64,000 nucleotides of DNA from Apostichopus japonicus (lineage: Eukaryota; Echinodermata; Holothuroidea; Aspidochirotida; Stichopodidae). The stretch lies in NCBI RefSeq assembly GCF_037975245.1, contig NC_092567.1, forward strand, positions 18,668,876 through 18,732,875. Reading direction: 5' to 3'. How positions within the stretch are numbered: the first letter of the stretch is position 1; every line of letters begins with the position of its first letter. The position numbers and the translations under genes are program-made. This document shows positions 24,208 through 37,700 of the stretch, one piece after another. The notes below the pieces were generated by a model that ran no database searches, had not been told where the DNA came from, and was given only the letters and a program-made list of their open reading frames with translations.

Positions 24208-24593
24208 ATTCTGACAGCTGCATGCAACTGTTACAAGTTGATGACGCATATGCTAATAAGTAAATGTAAATAATTTTATCGGTTTCGCGTGTGACTTCAA
24301 CGTCTGCAACTGTAAGTGACCTCCACAAATATATGAACTTCTGTTTGGATTAGGATTTTACTGATATATCATACCTTTATTAGAGCTAATTAATTCATTT
24401 CAGCGGAAGGGTTTGTCGAAATAACACAAAATCGTAAAGATTAAAAGAGACACAACCCACCCCTCCCCTACATATACGGACAGGAGACACAGACGCAATC
24501 ATCATCAATGGTCTATGTGATAGTGATAACTGTCATAAACAACTCCCCCCTGTGGGGGGGGGGGATTTTTTTGAGACTAGACTAGAGATTAGA

Positions 24594-24842
<249 letters not shown>

Positions 24843-24849
24843 ACATTTA

Positions 24850-25550
24850 TATAACCATCATCATAATACATACATACATACACAGAGTTGGCAGGTATGC
24901 ATTATGCTGGGCTATAATGAGTATTATAACGAGTTGAAATCCAGTACACATATATGTGTGTAGACAGTCCCGGTCAAAGGCACATCCCTCCAAAAATCCC
25001 AGAAAATCTTCTGGAATCTTAATTGAATTTGGGACATAGCATGACCTACACTATAGACTTCATTTTAAATACCAGCGTACCACAATATGTCAAATACACA
25101 AATAGATTTGTAATCTTTTGCCTGGGACGGTGAAACTTTTTCCTGCTGTAACCTGGGAACAATTTACTTTTAATTATTTCTAGGTATGATTTACACAGTA
25201 ATTGCACATCCTTCTGGGACATAATCTTTATCACAGACAGGCTATAGCATGTTTAACAAATGCTAGTGGCATTAACCGGATGCAGGCAACATGCCTTAAA
25301 GACAGGAAAATGCAGAGACGGAAATATTTTTTATATAATGTACAGATGCTACTATAGCCTCTTTTTAAAATAGCAATAATAGTGAATAAAGGTCACTGAA
25401 GTACTCATCCTTCTGACAAAGCAATAATATAGAGATAATAAAACAAATATGCTTTGTGGGATGATTATGCTCAATATCATTGCAGTTATATCTATAACAA
25501 CAAACCCAATTGAAAGAACAATACCAGCTGTATATGTAGATACAGTAAGC

Positions 25551-25642
<92 letters not shown>

Positions 25643-26299
25643 CTTGACTGCTAGTGCTACGACCAAGAAGTCAATACATTTATTACATAGTGCACGTGAC
25701 ACAGTAACATAAGAAGCCACATAGATCTGTGTTCGTCTTGTGACGTCACTGCCGAAGCTTTCCGTAAAAGAACGAAAATTCGAACAAATTTGGTATATCA
25801 CAACAATCATGAAAATTACAAAACTTTGGTCAAATGAGACAAAATATGTTAACTTCTTCATTTTTAATGCTATATTAATGCAATCATTCATCAAATTAAG
25901 ACGAGTTACGCGAGCATTTTATACTTGCGACACCCATATAGCTACGGTGATTCCCACATCTTCCTCAAACTACAGCCTTTTCCTAAACTGCTCTCAACAT
26001 ATCTATATTTGTGTCAATGTGCCGTCTCTCTTTACTGCAGTTACTTCAATCCTATGGATCTTTACATCTACATACATGCCAAATATATTTTCTTTTATAA
26101 AGATTACAATCAATAGCTAATAACAACAAGTTTGTGTGGATTTTTGTTTTTTCAATGATAAATATCAAGAAGCATTCAGACATTCAGAAGTATTAAATTA
26201 AATACTTGTAATTAAATATTTCAGTGAGAAAAAATACTTCGGCTACTACTACTGACAGCAACTTTCCAAGCTCCCCAACTACCCCCATCCCCCCCATCC
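24850..26299. other. No gene recognised; contains a long (AT)n run
   Basis: An AT run of about 85 bp lies at 25552-25638. The open frames that cross it (both strands) are AT-rich and resemble no family known to me. Confidence 0.45.
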
Positions 26300-27667
26300 C
26301 CATAAAAGCTATACCGAGACAGGTGTTCTGAACTTCACATACTTTATCTCAAATTGTATTGATTTGTAACTGATAATATGATGTTCATGCCGTACGGTGG
26401 TCAGTGGTCACTGAAGGTAACCATTTCGGTTGCTTGAAGTTGAAGTCACAATATTGTATCGAGCTAATTCACAGCAATAGACAAGCGACAATGTAGTCTA
26501 CGCCTTTGTATAGTGAAAGTGGTTTTGTAGGATATGCCAGTTGCATGGGTGGCGGCGCCGTGCGGGGCCGGGGGGGGGGCGGGGAATGTTGAAGATATTT
26601 CGGTTGCAGATTTCAGGACCCGCACCCACCCCATCTTTGCTGAATTCGTTTTCAGTACATATATAGGCAATTCTCTTTCTCAATGAATTCTTGGAAATGT
26701 GTTTATTCTTTTATTTTAAAAGGATAATCTTAAATTGCGTGTCCAAGTTTGGGTAAAACTATTGCGAAACAGCATGATGTGTCACAGTCAGACTATATGT
26801 GAACACAACATCGTTATAACATTCGGATTGATGTTATTCATCACAATAGTGGAAATCAAAATACAAGATTAGCACGATGAGACACGGGCTTTATGTTAGT
26901 TTGTTCGTAAACGTGAACTCGATTGCATTGGTAGGTTTAACTATATTCTGTTCACGCCGAATGTGTGGCTGGAATTTGAGGTTGAATGTGTTACGTTTCT
27001 TGTCAGAGAAAGAGACGACGCATTGATTCCAGGACAAGTGTATTTAGCGGATGTAGTGTTTTCGTGAGTGGGTGCCATGTTATTATTGTCAAATTTGTTT
27101 AGTACATTTTGTTTTTCTTTCTTATTTTGTTCTGTTCTGTTATGTTCTTTCTTTTCTTAAGGGTTACTAGCTTTGATAAACATTTTATGTTTTTTTCTAG
27201 TATACCATTACTGCACTGTTTTGTATTTCTATGTATATGCGAAATATATTGACTGAACTGAACTGAACTGTTGTATCTACTGCGCATACTCGAGAGTCAG
27301 CAGCTTACTACAAAATTATGTAAACATGATACACTTGTCACATAATATGCGGTTGGAATATGAGACTGAATGTTCAAGTGAATGTGTGCAGCTAGGTTCA
27401 GATCTTTGTAAGTTTCAAACTGGGTTGTAAGTGTAGGTCGATGCTATCAATTTCCATTCTTTCCTTGACAAGAAGTAAAATGTATCAAATTCGTTTGTAA
27501 TCATTTCTAAACTTAGAGTTAGAAGGGAACTTAACTAACTTTTGCGAGGTAACAGACTCAATTAAGCCGCAGAATTTAGCTGAACGTGTTGGTACTGAAA
27601 ACGATGTGTTCGAGTCACGATATTGTTGAGGACTCACATTGCTTCCAGAACTACCTTGAAATTGACC
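26300..27667. repeat. Segmental duplication unit C, upstream of the kinase gene
   Basis: Matches unit A from about 5880 to 6870 and unit B from about 16940 to 19330 in pieces: CAGGTGTT, AACCATTTCGGTTGCTTGAAG, GACCCGCACCC and AATGAATTCTTGGAAATGTG words in the same order. It leads directly into the intact kinase exon 1, so the ancestral block included the kinase promoter. Confidence 0.7.
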
Positions 27668-30600
27668 ATGCCTCCAATTGAATTAGAATGTATTGTGAAA
27701 TTTGGTGGCAGTTCAATTACCAAGAAGGATGAATTTGAAACCATCAATGCAGATGCATGGTCTTTTGCAATTGAAATCATCAGAAAGGTCGAGGGAAAAT
27801 GCATCATTGTTCACGGAGCTGGGTGAGATCTTTGGCTACTCCACTTAAAAGTTTAGTACCATTGTACATTGTAGGTCCGGCCCTCGAGGGATCCCCACCT
27901 CACATGAACAAGAACCTAAATTTCAACCTCTGCACACATTGGAAGGTCAATAGTAAGGATGTATTCATTTCAGTTGTATCCTTATCAAATGTTTCTCTCA
28001 CTAATTATGGGTTCAAACTCACAGTTTCTTCCTTAGGAGCTCATTGAATTCATAGGATATCAAACTGACAGCAGCCTACTTTAAAGTATTAGTTCAATAG
28101 TTGAGCAAAATTTTCAAGACCATTTTGTTTGCCCCAGAATATCCATTATTTACATATCTCTAGCCTACTTGATGTACAAAGGTATTTTAGCTTAGGCCTA
28201 GAAATGTTCCAATATTCATTGATGTAATACCAAGTGCCCTAGACTTACAGTATACAGTAGTTACAACAGAAATGTTAGTTTTGTGGATGCATGTTATACA
28301 ATTTATTACTGGGATTATTGGAACTAGTATAAGAGCAGTAGAGATTAATGTGGAAACACATATATATATTGAAAATACATAACCATTTCATTTCAGGTCA
28401 TTTGGTCATTTCCAGGCAAAGGAATTTGGAGTAAGTGATGGGTTTGATACAGAAAGCTCATGTGAAGACAAGGCTTATGTTAGAAAAGGTTTTGCTGTCA
28501 CAAAACTCTCAGTTACAAAGGTGAGAAGCCTTACAGCAATGGGTCATCCGTCTGCCCAGTACAGGGATTAGTTTATCTAGTATCGCATCTAGTATTGTAA
28601 AATGGGCGAATTGCTACTGTACAGTATACAAGTTCAAAGAAGCACTGAATTTTTGTACACAGGATTTGTAAAGTCGTAATTGACAATGTTCACAGCCTTT
28701 GAAACTGCTACACAAAATGTATTGTTTGGGCCTGAAGTATGTTAAAAATTCACATAATGATTCCCTCACATTTGAACTTCAGGAAACATTTCATTTCTCA
28801 TATATTCACTCTCAATGCAAGGTTTTGTTTATATATATGCAATTGTTTCATTCACAATAGGCTCAAGTTCTAACAACTTCCATAACAGGCCTTCAAGGTA
28901 AAATGATACACTGCATGATCTTATGTTTATCATAATTCTACCTTAGACTAATAATGTAGACTAATGATCTATATCACAAATAGGTTACAATACACTACAT
29001 ACAAGAATTCAAATTCTGGACTTGGTGAAATTGCATGTGGTGTGCCTCAGGGCTCTGTGTTAGGTCCTCTGTTGTTTATTATATATACGTTAATGATATC
29101 TGCCATGTCTCCAACATCGCTCATACAGTCTTATTTGCCGATGACACCAATCTTTTCTTTCACTCGAAGAACGTAAATTCACTCCAAAGTACTGTCTCTT
29201 GTGAACTGGATAAGTTCTGTGATTGGTTCTCAGCAAACAAATTAAGTACTAATATTGATAAGACTAAGTATATTGTTTTTAGTACCAAAAGAGCATTTCG
29301 TTGGGATAAGGATATTACGATGGACGGCAAAATAATTAAATGTGTAACTGAAACTAAGTTTCTTGGTATTAATATTGATAGCAAACTTTCTTGGAATAAC
29401 CATATTTCGTCAGTATGTAACACTGTAGCAAAAAATACTGGTATATTATCTAAACTGAAATATTTCCTCCCACAGCATGTCCTTAGAATGCTTTATCAAA
29501 CACTAGTTCTGCCACACCTATCCTATTGTACAACTATTTGGTCTGGTACATACAATGTTAACATTGACCGCCTAAATATTCTCCAAAAGAGGGCTATACG
29601 TCACATTGCTAATGCCCCACCGCTTGAACATACTAGTGGAATATTCAAGTCCCTAAATTTATTAAAACTCGGTGATATTATAACAGTCAAGGTTGCTACC
29701 TTTGCTTACAAAGCATGGAATGGATTACTGCCAGTCACTTTTAATGACTTTATTTGTAGTAACAGAGTCTTACATAACCATCACACAAGACAAGCCGACA
29801 ACGCTCATTGCAATTTTTACCATAGTAACATAGGGAAATTCGGTCTTCGAAACAGAGCAATACAAATTTGGAATGATCTATCAAAAAATTTGAAGCTCAT
29901 TACTTCAAAACCCACATTCACCAGGCATATGAAAAAGGAGTTCATTAACTCGTACTAGTAACATTTAATCTTTTCACGTATCCATCTCAGCGTCACTAGG
30001 ATATTATTACTGTATATTTAATCATTACGTATATTCTGTATTATAAATATTTGTTCATTTTTCTTTTCTTTTCTCCCAGGGAGTCTCCTACCTTGTTAAG
30101 TCTTTTATGACTTTTCAGGAGACTTCCTTTCCCTTTGTATACTATTGGCGATAAAACAAATAAATGAATTAAATGATCATATTGCTGCAATCAGTTTAAG
30201 GTTTTCTCCTTGTCCAATTTCTGTTTCTTTCATTTTAAGCTGAATCACAGACTTGTCTCTGCACTTGTCGAAGCTGGTATTTCTGCTGTATCCGTTTCTG
30301 TGAGTATAGTTCATCATTTATAGATGTACAGCAACAGCATACCCATAGCATCGAGGTAAATGAATCTGGAGAAACTATCACACAGTAAATACGCGCGTAC
30401 CATGCATGGAGGGTCATGTGATGTGTTCCAGGGTGGTACTAATATATTACTCTCCCCATTACGCATGATGATTTCACCCAACTAGTACGTAAATGTGTAT
30501 GCGTGCTTAGAGCAGCAGACGACACCTGTTACCTAGCAATAACTGTGCCTGTAGCCTAACGTGATAGCTATATTCCCGTCGAGCAGCATTTGGCTCTGTT

Positions 30601-33069
30601 CCATGGAGAATTTCGTGGTTGCACTGAACTAAACATTTCCCCACATTTCCCATTTCTACATTCACTTATAGCAAGTAGTAATAACGTTAGGCTTTATGAG
30701 ACAAAGCTTGCCCCTGGAGCTGTATTAATAAGTAAGATCTATTATGTAGAAGGCCTGTCTTCATTCAAGAGAATAAGGTTGAACGTTAGCATATTAGCAC
30801 TATTTCGTAGGCCTGAAGTACCAGTACCTTCTTATGCCGTTAGTTCCCATGTCCGATCCGTCTTGGTGCAAATCTTTCACAAAGTCACTAACACTGTTCT
30901 CGAACTGCTATAGAGAAATATCAGTTTGGTACCACCCTGGAACACATCACATGACCCTCCATGCATGGTACGCGCACACCCAATTGACATGAATCCTCCA
31001 GATTCATTTACCTCAATGACCCATAGCCACCGGCCGCTATTGAATATTTCTTTGGGAGTTAAACCTTAGATGCAAACATCATTTTGATCAAATTAAATAA
31101 GTTACATCTATAGTGGACAAATTTAGCATGCATCACAAACAGGCATTTCTTTAAAATTTGACTCACATTTTCTGGTATACTTCACCATCTACTGTACTGA
31201 TATAATATATACAGTACTCCCAATGCATATATATTATTCCAGTTGAGGAAGGCTTTGCATTGAAATGTGGAATATGAGCAGTTCTAGAATTACACAATTA
31301 TATTTTTAGCACATTCAAAAAATAAATAAACAAACCAAGAACTTAGAAAATCTACTGGTTAAATCAAATTCTGTCATTTTCCTGAATAACAACACAAATG
31401 ATCAGTATTGTCAATTGTGTACTTGTAAGCTATTGAGAGCATCCGAATATGTTCTGATAATAAGAAGTAATACAGGGCTTATATGTAATGAACTGAAATC
31501 ATGCCAAAGGTTTTGAATGACAATTGTCAACCTACTTTATGTATTAAATTAATGTTGTGAATGTCCACTGGCAGGAAAAGGCAAGTGCCTTTCGTTTTCT
31601 TTTGACGAACGCTTAAAGGTAGTCAGTATAGGCCCCAAATTATAGCATGCTATAAAGGCTACAAGTTTTCAAAAAGTACCTTCCTGGAGGTCGTTAGTCT
31701 CCAAATTGTTCTCAGACAGTTTTAAGGAACACACAAGATTACTGAATGTTACTGTTTGGCTGCCAATTAGTTTGCTTAATTTATTATAACATCAATCTTG
31801 TAATTCATTCAACCTACAGCCATGCAGTGGATGGCGGACTGAAGATAAATCAAAAGTGACATCTTCTGACTTGGAAACAATAACAGGATTATTAGAAAAT
31901 GGTTTTCTTCCTGTTTTACACGGAGACTGTGTGCTTGACCAGACAAGAGGTTGCACCATACTAAGTGGTGATACTGTCATAGAGGTAACACTTAAAGGCA
32001 TTGAAGACTCGCCCCAAACAGCTTGCCGCCATCTTTAAAAAGTTAACTTTCCGTTGCTTGCAAGTGACGTTTTTCTCTTGTCGCTACAAAATGCAGACAG
32101 TAATGAAACATGATACCTTGTTATCTTAAGCTGGACCTGAGATGTCCATCGCTGTATCGTTTATACACTGTACTGTGGGTATTGACCGCAGCTGTATGTA
32201 CTGAATGTACACTACGGTGTGTGTGTATTTTCTGGGATCATTGGTGGTGTCTAACACTCCTGTTGCACCTCATTCAAAACTAGGTCAGATTACGGGCATT
32301 AGACGTTTCTTTTTGTGCGAGTCTTCACATCCTTTAAGCAATATGAGAAGAAAAAATATGACTAAGTAGATAAAAATAAATTTTTTGAACATGGTGTACT
32401 ATACATAATATCATACTCTGATCTATAAACTCTATGATTCTTATCTATAGGGATACATATTCCTTCCTACATAAGGCTTTCTAAACCTAGTGACAGAAAA
32501 CTAATAACGTCGTTTTCCTTGTAATAGATGTCACAAGAGCTAATTACTAAGTGTTTCCTGATGGTCAGATCGAGATTGGGAGAACTGACCACAACTAAAC
32601 CACTTCAAATTATTATTGCTTGTAAACACTAATGTTTTTGTAAATTAGAGCTCATGTTTATACTACTATATTATCTTTGTTTGATTTCTCTGTGAAATAT
32701 AATTTTCCTCTCCAGGTCCTTGCATCTCATTTTAAACCCAAACGAGTCGTCTTTCTGACCGACGTAGATGGAATCTACACACTTCCTCCGAGCCACGAAG
32801 ATGCAACCCTCATTCCAGAGATTCATTTCAGTGAAGACGGTGAAATAATGACAGCTGTAACCATGGATACTAAATCACATGACGTAACAGGTGGTTTGAA
32901 GATAAAGCTCCAAACGGCCTGGAACATTTTAAACGAAAGCAAGGGAACGATACCAGTATTCGTCTGCAATATTTGCTCGAAAGCTGCAGAATATTCATGT
33001 TGCCATGGATATCTCTATGAGGAGAATGGAACAGCTATACTCTTATATAGGAATCAAGACCATACATAA
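27668..33069 (+). CDS. Isopentenyl phosphate kinase
   Basis: Amino acid kinase-fold enzyme that phosphorylates isopentenyl phosphate to isopentenyl diphosphate in the alternative mevalonate route. Exons: 27668-27822, 28397-28520, 30240-30299, 31820-31984, 32716-33069; phases agree throughout and give 285 residues. Motifs: KFGGSSITKK at residues 11-20; VHGAGSFGHF at 48-57, with the family's catalytic His expected at His49; HGD near 147; SGDT at 162-165; LTDVDGIYTLPP at about 182-193; DVTGG at 224-228. The start at 27668 matches the family; an in-frame ATG at 27623 would add 15 residues and cannot be excluded. Introns carry a dead non-LTR element, a 670 bp inverted-repeat element and a MITE. 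A candidate AATAAA lies at 33732. The next gene, TM7SF3, is 1.6 kb downstream on the same strand. Confidence 0.92.
28950..30175 (+). pseudogene. 5'-truncated non-LTR retrotransposon (reverse transcriptase C-terminal half)
   Basis: Reads ACGVPQGSVLGPLLFIIY in one frame and then, after a one-base frameshift near 29090, YVNDI and FADDTNLF in the next. The frame continues to 29958 with thumb and C-terminal motifs (LPHLSYCTTIWSGTY, LQKRAIRHI). A 3' tail ends in AAATAAATGAATTAAATGA. The YADD-type catalytic box is FADD. Truncation lies inside the RT domain, so the copy is dead. It sits in intron 2 of the kinase gene. Confidence 0.85.
30349..31018. mobile_element. 670 bp inverted-repeat element
   Basis: Ends CATCGAGGTAAATGAATCTGG and its near inverse, with the inner arm GTACCATGCATGGAGGGTC shared by both sides over about 95 bp. 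A perfect 8 bp target duplication ACCCATAG flanks it (30341-30348, 31019-31026). There is no transposase. It begins 49 bp after the splice donor of kinase exon 3. The 8 bp duplication fits hAT or P-type elements. Confidence 0.85.
31992..32337 (+). mobile_element. TTAA-ended MITE, copy 2
   Basis: Same family as 1129-1502. Its left TTAA starts seven bases after the last base of kinase exon 4, so it abuts the splice donor (GTAACAC). Confidence 0.8.
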
Positions 33070-33102
33070 GTTATCACAAACATTCTTATAAAAAAAAGGG
33101 TG

Positions 33103-33472
33103 TTAAAGGGTGTGAACATTACGCGCAAAAAGAAATGTCTAATGTCAGTAATCTGACCTAGTTTCGAATGAGGCGTAACAGAAGTGTTAGACACCACCAT
33201 CCTCGATCCCAGAAAATACACACACAGCTTGCTACTGTCAGTAATTAGACACTAGTGTACAGTCAGTACATTCAGCTGCAGTCAATACCCACAGCACAGT
33301 GTAATAGACGATACAGCGATGGACATCTCAGGTCCAGCTAAAGATAACAAGGTATCACGTTTTATTACTGTCTGCATTTTGTAGCGACACGAACAAACGT
33401 CACTTGCAAGCAACAGAAAGTTAACTTTTCAGATGGCCGCACGCAGTTTGGGGGGAGTCTTAAATGCCTTTA
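33103..33472 (-). mobile_element. TTAA-ended MITE, copy 3
   Basis: Same family in reverse orientation, beginning 33 bases after the kinase stop codon, so it probably forms part of the 3' UTR. Confidence 0.8.
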
Positions 33473-34724
33473 AGTAGTGCAGGGCTCTTAAAATTACCAT
33501 GCAGCTTAAATTACCATGCAGCTTAAATTACCATCAGCTTAAATTTACCATGCTAGTGATTTCTATATAGAAGTGATCTACATTGGTCAACCTGTATTTT
33601 TGAAATATTATAAATATTTATAAAACATTCTGGAGTAAGATAAAAGACTTGTTGAGGTTCTAGGATGGTGTATGTACTATATATACATACATATATGTAT
33701 GCAAATGTAACCTGATTTATAGACGAGGCCAAATAAATCGAAATTATTTAAATTATTTCAGACTGATGTTATCATTTTAGTGTATATTTTCACAATTGTT
33801 ATGAACAAAGGGTTGATTTGTCTGTTTCCAATCTATAGTCTCCCTCTCTTCCAGTTAATATTATATGGTAGTCCTTTTCTCAAAAGGCAATCTTTAATTG
33901 GGTTATCTTGACCCAACACATATATTAAAAGGACATCCACTGTTGACAATGAGAGGTTATAACACTTTCTTGAGAATATATAGTTTGGCAAAGACATTGC
34001 TAGAGTGTACGTATTTCTTGAACGAAACAGCTTCACCAGTATATATTTCTCACTTGAAATTTACAAGAAGGAAAAAAACGCATCTCCATGTATGTTTTAA
34101 CGGAAAACAACTTTACCCCCTCCCTCAGAATTGGCAACATGGCCCCCTCCCTCAGTAAGAAAAATATATGTTAACTGAAGATGACTTTTTCATTGAATAC
34201 CTTTTGGGGGTTATTTCCTCCCCCCCCCCGACAACTTTGAACCGTGCACTGTACACCAGTGTATCCATGCAAAACCACTGTGGGCCCCGCACAACCTATA
34301 CCATCATCCCTATTCTCACAGAGCGTCGGTTCCCTTATCCAAAGTCTTGGTAAAGGTGTCTGCGTATTAGGAGCATTTAATGCTCAGTGTATATTTGGAT
34401 ATATAGCGAATGGGTTGGTTGTCGACGGGGGGGGGGGGGGGGGCTAGGGTGAGGGTAATATTCGCACCTGACTCTCACGAAGATGAATTGGTAAGTTGCC
34501 GTATAAAAATCTGGCTGGTTATAGGAATTGATTTATGGTGCTGCCCCTGCACATCCGTATGTGAAGGTGAATCCCCGAGGACGAATCACAAGACAAACAT
34601 TGCAGAATGAAAATAGAAATTTCGTGACTGCAAGCAACAGAAACAGCCTTTTTAATGAGTGAGCTATACTGGTGGACAAAGTACTGATATACTCCTCCCT
34701 GGAATAGAACGTTTACAGCCGAAA
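33473..34724. other. Intergenic between kinase and TM7SF3
   Basis: Contains three short repeats of TTAAATTACCAT near 33505-33550, C-runs near 34219 and a G-run at 34428-34443. No gene was recognised. Confidence 0.4.
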
Positions 34725-37700
34725 ATGAAAGTTTCTAACATATTTCTTATGTTATGCAACGTTTACTTGATGAATGAGGGAATGGCCGCATCGCCAAACT
34801 TGTGCAACTCGTCTGGTAAATAACATTTGGCTATGTACAGTACTTCCACATTGAAACGCAAGGCCTAACATTTTAAGTTACTGCTACTGTACTAGTACTA
34901 GCCTACTCGTAGTAGTACTAGATACAGTAGGAATAATGTTAGCCATTGTGAGTAGGCTATAGTGTAGTACAGTCTACTATTACTGAGGTTCATTTTCTGT
35001 GACTGCATTTTTCAAGGCAAAACTGGACAACCACTGGAATCTAAATGATTAGGAACTGTATAGTTTTTAGGCAATTGGAGTTGTACAGTGTATCATTGTG
35101 CAGTGGTGTTTGTTTATTTTTGTTGTTGTGAACTTTAATTGTATCTGTTTTGTGCTGAAGTTGGGAAGTTTTGAAAAGGACTTTCCTTTCCTGGAGCCCG
35201 TCAAGAATCAAGTAGTAGGAAGTTAACTTATAGGACAATAACAGCTCTTCCCATTTTACCTGTTCTTCGGTTCATTTTTCATTTACTTTATCATCAGTTC
35301 AATTTAAGGGTTGCAATGGTGCTTATTTACCTGATCGTCATGTTCAATCAGGTTGGCACTTGTATTTAGCAGGCCTTTCTGATGAAACAAGCGATGCGTA
35401 CATGTAACCAGTCATATTTTAAGTAAACTATGCACTGGTGATTATTTATGCCCTGTGTAAAGCCTATTCGTCCAATCTTTGGACATACCAGACACTGTAT
35501 TATGACAAAAGAATAAAGATATGACTGGAGAAAAGATTACTGAAAAAAAACAAGATTCGTGTGTAAATTACAAATTAAAGATTTTTCCCTGCATGTACAG
35601 TACAGTAAATCATGATAGAGCTGTCTGTGATGTGGTCACTGTAGATTCCCTATTGTAATGTTGTTGACTTCTTCAAGCAGTGTGATGCATTTGGAGTTGA
35701 TTGCTTTGCTCTCTGTAGTCACGATTTCAAAAAAAGAAACTATGTTTTGTAGAGTATAATTATTTCCCAGTGTGAATAAGAGATCAGTTAAATGTGTTAT
35801 AAAGGGAAAAACGTCAGCCGAAGTACTTTGATGCCATTTCAGGCACTTTACTGATTCCAGAAATATCCACCAAATTCACCAGATCTGAAAAAGAAGAAGT
35901 CAGCTTTATATGCTATTCAAGTACTATATATATGAGGATATGGTTCGCCCTAGAAATGCAGAAAATTTCCTGAATTTTCATTTATTTAAGCAATTGACTT
36001 CAGCCATTGGAATATCCTTTTAATGAACTCCCTTTTCCTTCATCCACCACTGCTACTTTTTGAAACCCTCAATTAAAATTGTGATTTCATTTCTTTCGTT
36101 TTCTGTGTCCGTTTGCAGCTCCCTTCAGGTTTACGGTTCCTTCAAATCAATTGTTCAACTGTTTCATAGAAGACAGCATTATATATACCATAGAGGTTGA
36201 GCTTGAAAATGCTGTGGCTGTGATGACCCAGTTCCACAGTTTACAAGATGAAGTAGCGTTGAACGACTCATCGACGAGAGAAAGCATCACGGGCCGCCAC
36301 GAAGGCTTATTGCGTTACACAGGGGAGAGTGAGTCTATTGCGAGTTGGACTGTCCAGTCGTACGTCAACCATACAGTCCACACTGTGATGATGATCACAC
36401 TGTTTCAAGCAAATGGTAAAAATTTACCTACATTTTACCTTAGAAGTTAAAAGACAGTACAGCCTGTAGTACTGTACTGTATGATGTACTAGTGTGAATG
36501 CATACATTGGTCTTAGTTATCACTAACCTCCATATGTAGACTACAGGACAGGGCATGCACAGCTGCCACAGCCATGTGGTTAGTGGTCACTGCCATCATA
36601 ATTGTCAAAACTTACAAATGATGTAATATATTACAAAAGACGAGAACCTACCTGGAATTCAAAATACTAAAATGACAAATATAGATGAATCCATGCCCGT
36701 GTGTCAAGCATCAGTAAGGCATACATGAGAGAACCATTCTTGATTGGCTGGCGTAGTTATCGTCGAGAAACCTTTACTGAGTGTACAGTAATATACCATT
36801 GAGCTCGTTCAGTTCGCAAAACTGAAGCCTGTGTTGGTTGTCTCTTTTATTTACCAAAACTCAAAATTCGCTCATTGTTTCCACAAGATGGCTTATTCCT
36901 GTGGACAGGAAATGGTCAGTGATAATAACATGATAGTATTGAACCTGTCAAAAGTGAAAATAGATGATATATGCTGTTAAGTTTCACCCCTTTAATCCAT
37001 TCGTTTCCCCCCCCCTCAGATCCAATTCCCGGTGCCTGCAATCAGGTCTTCGTACCCGAAAACGAACCAAATTTACATTTGACTGAGGCGCCCGATCTTG
37101 CCTTGATAAAATTTGCTGCGGCTAATGTCGGATCTCCGAAAGGCTCGCCGTGCTATGCAGGATCCAAGTCTCCGGCAATGGCACTCTTGTACGATCTCTA
37201 CATTTATTACATGCCGACCAAAAGCTACTCGGAGACGGTCATGTTTGGCGCCGTTGAGAAAATGTCCACGCCTACATATATCATGAAGCATGGACAGAAG
37301 GTAACTTTTAAGTTTATTTTGAGGTTGGAATTTAAAAATTTAAATAGTGAAGAGGGAGTGATTGGGGGGGGGATGGGGTGGTGGGAATGGAGGGAGAGGT
37401 GATAGCTTATCAAATTTATAAGATTCTGCTCATAAAATTATAGACAACATTTTTTTCCTTCCCAAGAAATAGAAGCTAAACCTCAGATCTTCAACACAAA
37501 ACATAGGACTTCTGGGAAACCGAATGGGACACAAAAATTAGAAACGCGAGTCAATGTTTCCGAACCTTTCATTACAATTAAGATTATTTTATGTGCCTCT
37601 TTCTTTACCTCCAGGTCTCATCATTCACAGCGTTACAAAAGAAGGAAGTTTTCCTGGCCTTATTTAAGAACCGGGGCATCGTTCACAATGTGTTGGTATT

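Larger units (their letters stand above)
16850..24550. repeat. Segmental duplication unit B
   Basis: Second copy of the lysozyme block (see unit A). Compared with unit A it has extra sequence at about 21240-23430, which contains the two cysteine-rich exons, plus MITEs at 17970 and 18665. It lacks the 5.87 kb element and the dead kinase exon. Confidence 0.75.

Noticed and set aside
25352-26120. 180- and 126-codon frames around the AT run
   Set aside because: AT-rich, partly simple repeat, no recognisable family or splice structure.
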